Assembly (NCBI GenBank): GCA_023428035.1
Contig: JAEYZO010000410.1
Span: 1-8,512, forward strand
DNA length: 8,512 bases
Direction of reading: 5' to 3'
DNA from: Pseudomonadota bacterium
GTDB taxonomy: Bacteria > Myxococcota_A > Polyangia > Polyangiales > Ga0077539
In this document: positions 5,610 to 8,512 of the stretch, piece by piece
Numbering within the stretch: position 1 is the stretch's first letter
Layout: every line of letters starts with the position of its first letter
Notes under the pieces: model-generated
Told to the model about the DNA's origin: nothing
Databases searched by the model: none
What the model saw: only the letters and a program-made list of their open reading frames with translations
Program-made: the position numbers and the translations under genes

Positions 5610-6516
5610 CGAACACGCGGCGGGCGTTGTCGGCGAGCACCGCGCGGCGCAGCGCGGGGTCGTCGAGGGTCGAGAGCACCACCTTCAGCTCGCGGTCCCA
5701 CGCGTAGGGGATGTTCGGGAAGTCCGTGCCGTAGAGGAGCCGCGACGCGCGCCCCGGCCACAGGGGCGACGGGGGGCCCTCGGGGAAGAAGCCCCCGAGC
5801 GCCATGGTCGTGTCGAGCCAGAGGTTCTCGTAGCGATCAAGCAGCGCCGCGTAGTCGTCCCACTCGTCGGCGCCGAGGTGCGGCACCACCAGCGTGAGCC
5901 TCGGGTGTCGCTGCAGCACCCGCTCGACCTGCGAGGCCGCGCAGAGCGCCCGGGTGTCGACCCCGTACGCCGGCGAGGAGGGCTCGCGACCCGCGTGGAT
6001 CACCGCGGGCAAGCCCGCGTCCTCGCAGGCGCGCCACACCGGCTCGATGCGCGGGTCGTCCGCAGGCATCCGCTGCACGTGGCAGTGGAGCTTCACCCCG
6101 CGGAGCCCCAGCGGCCCGAAGGCTTCACGGAGGACCTCCTCCGCGTCGGGCTCGCCGGGCATCACCGTCGCGAGGGGAATGATCCCCGGGTGCGCGCGGG
6201 ACAGCTCGGACACGAAGCGGTTGAGCCCCGCGGCGATCCCCGGCTTGTGCGCGTAGTGCAGCGCGACGAAGCGCTTCACCCCGCGGGCGTCGAGGAACGC
6301 GATCACCTCCTCGGCGTGCAGGCGGTAGCGCACCGGCCACGCGTGGGCGTCGAACCAGCGCCAGATCGCCTCGAAGACCCCGTCGGGGAAGAGGTGCACG
6401 TGCGCGTCGATCACCTCGACGCCGTCGGGCGCGCGCTCGCCCTCGACGTCGCCGAGGGCGTCGCGGGGGATGTACGCCGGGCGGCATCCCTCGACGGGGT
6501 CGCGCTCGCCCGTCAC
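5602..6516 (-). CDS. TIM-barrel amidohydrolase (ACMSD/TatD-like superfamily), substrate unknown
   Basis: A 304-residue metal-dependent amidohydrolase. Likely metal and catalytic residues can be read in order: His39 and His41 (DAHVHLFP), Lys142 and His144 (GVKLHCH), His174 (VIHAGRE), His213 (VVPHLGAD) and Asp265 (LYGTDFPN). This order is typical of the Amidohydro_2 group, which includes decarboxylases and C-C or ester hydrolases. It is not a copy of the neighbouring ACMSD: it lacks the NCW and FGRISHG blocks. The start is GTG at 6516, four bases after the upstream stop and without a Shine-Dalgarno site; the next in-frame GTG would remove the strand just before the HxH motif. It could act on a late 2-aminomuconate or 4-oxalocrotonate intermediate or on N-formylkynurenine-type side products, but the sequence does not decide this. 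Confidence 0.8.
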   Translation of the reverse strand: MTGERDPVEGCRPAYIPRDALGDVEGERAPDGVEVIDAHVHLFPDGVFEAIWRWFDAHAWPVRYRLHAEEVIAFLDARGVKRFVALHYAHKPGIAAGLNRFVSELSRAHPGIIPLATVMPGEPDAEEVLREAFGPLGLRGVKLHCHVQRMPADDPRIEPVWRACEDAGLPAVIHAGREPSSPAYGVDTRALCAASQVERVLQRHPRLTLVVPHLGADEWDDYAALLDRYENLWLDTTMALGGFFPEGPPSPLWPGRASRLLYGTDFPNIPYAWDRELKVVLSTLDDPALRRAVLADNARRVFGA

Positions 6517-6520
6517 GCGC

Positions 6521-6883
6521 TCAGTGCCACGCGGGCGCGGCGTCGACGGCCTTGCCCTCGCGGTCGTGCTCGGCGAGGAGCTGCTTGGCCTTCGGCACGC
6601 ACGCGAGGCACGCGTAGAAGGTGCTGCCGTGCTCGCACTGCAGGCTCGCCCAGAGCTTCGAGACGTCGCCCGACGCGGCGCGGGCGCGGGCCTCGCCCAG
6701 GGTGTCGAGGTGCTTGCCGCACGCGACGCAGTGCAGGTGATCTCCGGCGTTGCCCTGGGGGCCGGCGCCGCCGGGCATCGACTGGAGCGAGCGGAGGTTC
6801 GCGGCGCGCTCGGCGCCGAGGTTGCGCACCGGGCCGTGGATGGCCTTGCGCTCTTTCTTCGTGAGGCGGGGGCTGCGCTTCAT
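6521..6883 (-). CDS. Small Cys-rich protein of unknown function, probable zinc-binding
   Basis: I do not recognise a characterised family for this 120-residue protein. It begins with a basic stretch (MKRSPRLTKKERKA), has a Gly-rich linker (38-47), and then two metal-site-like halves: HCVACGKH (51-58) and QCEHGSTFYACLAC (82-95). Cys52, Cys55, Cys83, Cys92 and Cys95, with His51, His58 and His85, could build one zinc ribbon or treble clef. The C-terminus is LLAEHDREGKAVDAAPAWH. There is no signal peptide or membrane segment, so it is presumably cytoplasmic. The ATG at 6883 has a GAAGGG site at 6891-6896, seven bases upstream. Its codon bias matches the neighbours, so it is probably a real gene. 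It lies 41 bases after the YifB stop and four bases before the amidohydrolase start, so it bridges the two groups. Confidence 0.75.
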   Translation of the reverse strand: MKRSPRLTKKERKAIHGPVRNLGAERAANLRSLQSMPGGAGPQGNAGDHLHCVACGKHLDTLGEARARAASGDVSKLWASLQCEHGSTFYACLACVPKAKQLLAEHDREGKAVDAAPAWH

Positions 6884-6924
6884 ACGGCCGCCCTTCTACC
6901 GCGAAGGTCGCCCGCGCGCGACGG

Positions 6925-8430
6925 TCAGAATCCGGGCGGGGCGCGGTAGCCGATGGCCTCGGCGACGTGGGGGGCCGAGAGGCGCTCGGCGCCGTCGAGG
7001 TCGGCGATGGTGCGCGCGAGCTTGATGACCCGGTGCACCGCCCGCGCGGAGAGCCCCAGGCGGTCTGCGGCCGACGAGAGGAGCCTCGTGCTCGCGGCGT
7101 CGAGGGGCGCGGCCTCGCGGAGCTGCTTCACGCCGAGGCGGGCGTTGATGTCTCCCGCGCGGGCGAGCTGGCGCTCGCGGGCGGCGGTGACCCGGTCGCG
7201 CACCTCGGAGGAGCGCGGGCCCGAGGGCGCAGACTCAAGCTGGGCCACGCGCATCGGGGGCAGGGGGACGTACAGGTCGATGCGGTCGAGGAGCGGGCCC
7301 GAGACGCGGGAGCGGTAGCGGCGCACGCGCTCCTCGGGGCACTCGCAGCGGTCCGAGGGGTCGCCGGCGTAGCCGCAGGGGCAGGGGTTCATCGCGGCGA
7401 CCAGGGTGAAGCGCGCGGGGTAGCGCGCCCGGGAGCGCGCGCGGACGATGGTGACCTGGCCCTCCTCCAGCGGCTCCCGCAGAGCCTCGAGGGCCTCGCG
7501 GGGGAACTCCGGCAGCTCGTCGAGGAAGAGCACCCCGTGGTGCGCGAGGGCGATCTCGCCCGGCCGCGGGGGATCGCCGCCGCCCACCAGGCCCGCGGCG
7601 CTGGCGGTGTGGTGCGGCGCGCGAAAGGGTCGTTGACGCAGGAGCGACACGCCCCCGCGGAGCTGCCCCGCCACGGAGTGCAGCGCCGTGACCTCGATCG
7701 ACTCGCGAAAGCCCAAGGGCGGCAGCAGCGTGGGGAGGGTGCGGGCGAGCATGGTCTTCCCGCCGCCGGGGGGGCCCACGAGGATCACGTTGTGGCCGCC
7801 CGCGGCGGCGATCTCGAAGGCGCGCTTGGCGTGGTCCTGCCCGCGCACGTCGATGAGGTCGAGGGGGTGGGCGGCCTCGTCGACCACCTCGTCGCTCGCC
7901 GTCGCCGTCGCGAGCTCTCCCCGGCCCGAGAGGAACTCCGCCACCGAACGGAGGGAGTCTCCGCAGCGCACCTCGATGCCCTCGATCACCGCCGCCTCGG
8001 GGCCGTTCTCCGGCGCGACGATCACCCCCTTGAGGCCCCGGTCGCGCGCGGCCATCACCTGCGGCAGCACCCCGCGCACCCCGCGCACCCCGCCCGTGAG
8101 CGACAGCTCCCCCAGCAGCAGCCACTCGTCGAGCCGCGCGCCCTCGCACTCGCCCATCGCCGCGAGGGTCGCGACCGCGATCGCGAGGTCGAAGCCCGTG
8201 CCCGACTTCTTCACGTCGGCCGGCGCGAGGTTCACCGTCACCCGCCGGATCGGGAAGGCATACCCCGACTGCTCCAGCGCGGCCCTCACCCTCGTTCGAG
8301 ACTCGCGCACGGCCACCTCGGCGAGGCCGACCAGGTCGAAGGCGGGCAGGCCCCGGGCGATGTCGACCTCGACCTGCACGGGGTAGGTGTCGAGCCCGAC
8401 GAGGGTGCTGGCGTGGGTCGTGGCGAGCAT
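6925..8430 (-). CDS. comM: YifB/ComM family Mg-chelatase-like AAA+ ATPase
   Basis: A complete 501-residue YifB/ComM protein. In Vibrio and Haemophilus, ComM is a hexameric helicase that extends branch migration of incoming DNA during natural transformation; most YifB homologues in other phyla are untested. The N-terminal Lon-like ChlI domain (about 1-165) shows GLPAFDLVGLAEVAVRESR and a KKSGTGFDLAIA segment. The AAA+ core has Walker A GPPGGGKT (219-226), the VSLLRQRPFRAPHHTAS block (261-277) and Walker B VLFLDELPEF (300-309). A four-cysteine insert, NPCPCGYAGDPSDRCECP (348-365), is family-typical. The C-terminal Mg_chelatase_C part includes the ARAVHRVIKLARTIADL helix. The ATG at 8430 has an AGAGGA site at 8439-8444, eight bases away. 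No competence genes are visible beside it. Confidence 0.95.
   Translation of the reverse strand: MLATTHASTLVGLDTYPVQVEVDIARGLPAFDLVGLAEVAVRESRTRVRAALEQSGYAFPIRRVTVNLAPADVKKSGTGFDLAIAVATLAAMGECEGARLDEWLLLGELSLTGGVRGVRGVLPQVMAARDRGLKGVIVAPENGPEAAVIEGIEVRCGDSLRSVAEFLSGRGELATATASDEVVDEAAHPLDLIDVRGQDHAKRAFEIAAAGGHNVILVGPPGGGKTMLARTLPTLLPPLGFRESIEVTALHSVAGQLRGGVSLLRQRPFRAPHHTASAAGLVGGGDPPRPGEIALAHHGVLFLDELPEFPREALEALREPLEEGQVTIVRARSRARYPARFTLVAAMNPCPCGYAGDPSDRCECPEERVRRYRSRVSGPLLDRIDLYVPLPPMRVAQLESAPSGPRSSEVRDRVTAARERQLARAGDINARLGVKQLREAAPLDAASTRLLSSAADRLGLSARAVHRVIKLARTIADLDGAERLSAPHVAEAIGYRAPPGF
8068..8094 (-). repeat. comM: Three tandem 9-base units inside comM
   Basis: On the plus strand the unit CACCCCGCG occurs twice, followed by CACCCCGCC. 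In the ComM protein these bases encode part of a short GVRGVRGV run (near residues 113-121), at a place where YifB proteins usually have a less repetitive LRPVRGVLP-type segment. The reading frame is kept. Confidence 0.7.
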
Positions 8431-8512
8431 CAGTGCGGTCCTCTCGGCGTGGGGGGCGCGACCGTGTCGGGCGCGAAGGGGCGCGGCCCGAGGTCAGGTT
8501 TCGTGCCACCCC
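8431..8512. other. Upstream of comM; only its ribosome site is assignable
   Basis: The 82 bases to the right edge hold the comM ribosome site (8439-8444). On the minus strand they also hold a short open stretch ending in a TGA at 8494-8496 (GWHET then stop), which might be the tail of a preceding gene but is far too short to support. I see no clear -35/-10 promoter. Confidence 0.5.

Noticed and set aside
5590..6864. 424-residue open frame on the plus strand
   Set aside because: Antisense to the amidohydrolase and the Cys-rich gene. It is Arg/Gly/Ala-rich with no motif.
6907..6922. Short GC inverted repeat (GTCGC ... GCGAC) between comM and the Cys-rich gene, considered as a terminator
   Set aside because: Only five pairs, no T-run on the coding strand, and composed of CG dinucleotides that recur throughout this sequence.
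7235..8509. 424-residue alternative frame on the minus strand over comM
   Set aside because: A frame-shifted shadow of the YifB gene, Arg/Gly/Pro-rich; the true frame carries Walker A and B and the cysteine insert.
8494..8512. Possible C-terminal tail (GWHET then stop) of a gene entering from the right edge
   Set aside because: Five codons are not enough to distinguish a gene from chance.

Overview
The window is a very GC-rich stretch of bacterial chromosome (by eye about 70% G+C). Every gene I can support is on the minus strand, so transcription runs from high to low coordinates. The long open frames on the plus strand are antisense shadows produced by the strong G/C third-position bias. 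The base composition, the eukaryote-like kynurenine route including kynurenine 3-monooxygenase, and the style of the proteins suggest a myxobacterium-type (former Deltaproteobacteria) soil or marine organism. This is an inference; there is no rRNA or marker gene here to prove it.

Region 1 (8430-6925) is a full-length YifB/ComM-type Mg-chelatase-like AAA+ ATPase. Region 2 (6883-6521) is a small unrecognised Cys-rich protein with paired CxxC motifs. Region 3 (6516-144) is a tight run of seven genes. In transcription order these are: a TIM-barrel amidohydrolase of unknown substrate, a RidA-family protein (probable 2-aminomuconate deaminase), 3-hydroxyanthranilate 3,4-dioxygenase, ACMS decarboxylase, a cyclase-family kynurenine formamidase, kynureninase and kynurenine 3-monooxygenase. 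Region 4 (139-1) is the 5' end of a PlsC-like acyltransferase that runs off the left edge.

Together the region 3 genes encode most of tryptophan catabolism by the 3-hydroxyanthranilate / 2-aminomuconate branch: N-formylkynurenine to kynurenine, 3-hydroxykynurenine, 3-hydroxyanthranilate, 2-amino-3-carboxymuconate semialdehyde (ACMS), 2-aminomuconate semialdehyde, and then deamination of 2-aminomuconate. ACMS decarboxylase plus a RidA deaminase points to carbon and nitrogen recovery rather than only quinolinate/NAD synthesis. Three steps are absent: tryptophan 2,3-dioxygenase, 2-aminomuconate semialdehyde dehydrogenase and 4-oxalocrotonate decarboxylase. They must lie outside the window or be done by other proteins.

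The genes are packed with gaps of -4 to +43 bases. Three successive junctions (decarboxylase/formamidase, formamidase/kynureninase, kynureninase/monooxygenase) use 4-base overlaps of the form NTGA, with a TTG, a GTG and an ATG start respectively. The only real non-coding gap inside the pathway run (5559-5601) holds one perfect inverted repeat, and a second spans the preceding stop codon. No RNA gene, CRISPR array, insertion sequence or convincing terminator was seen, and there is no stretch over 300 bases without a gene.
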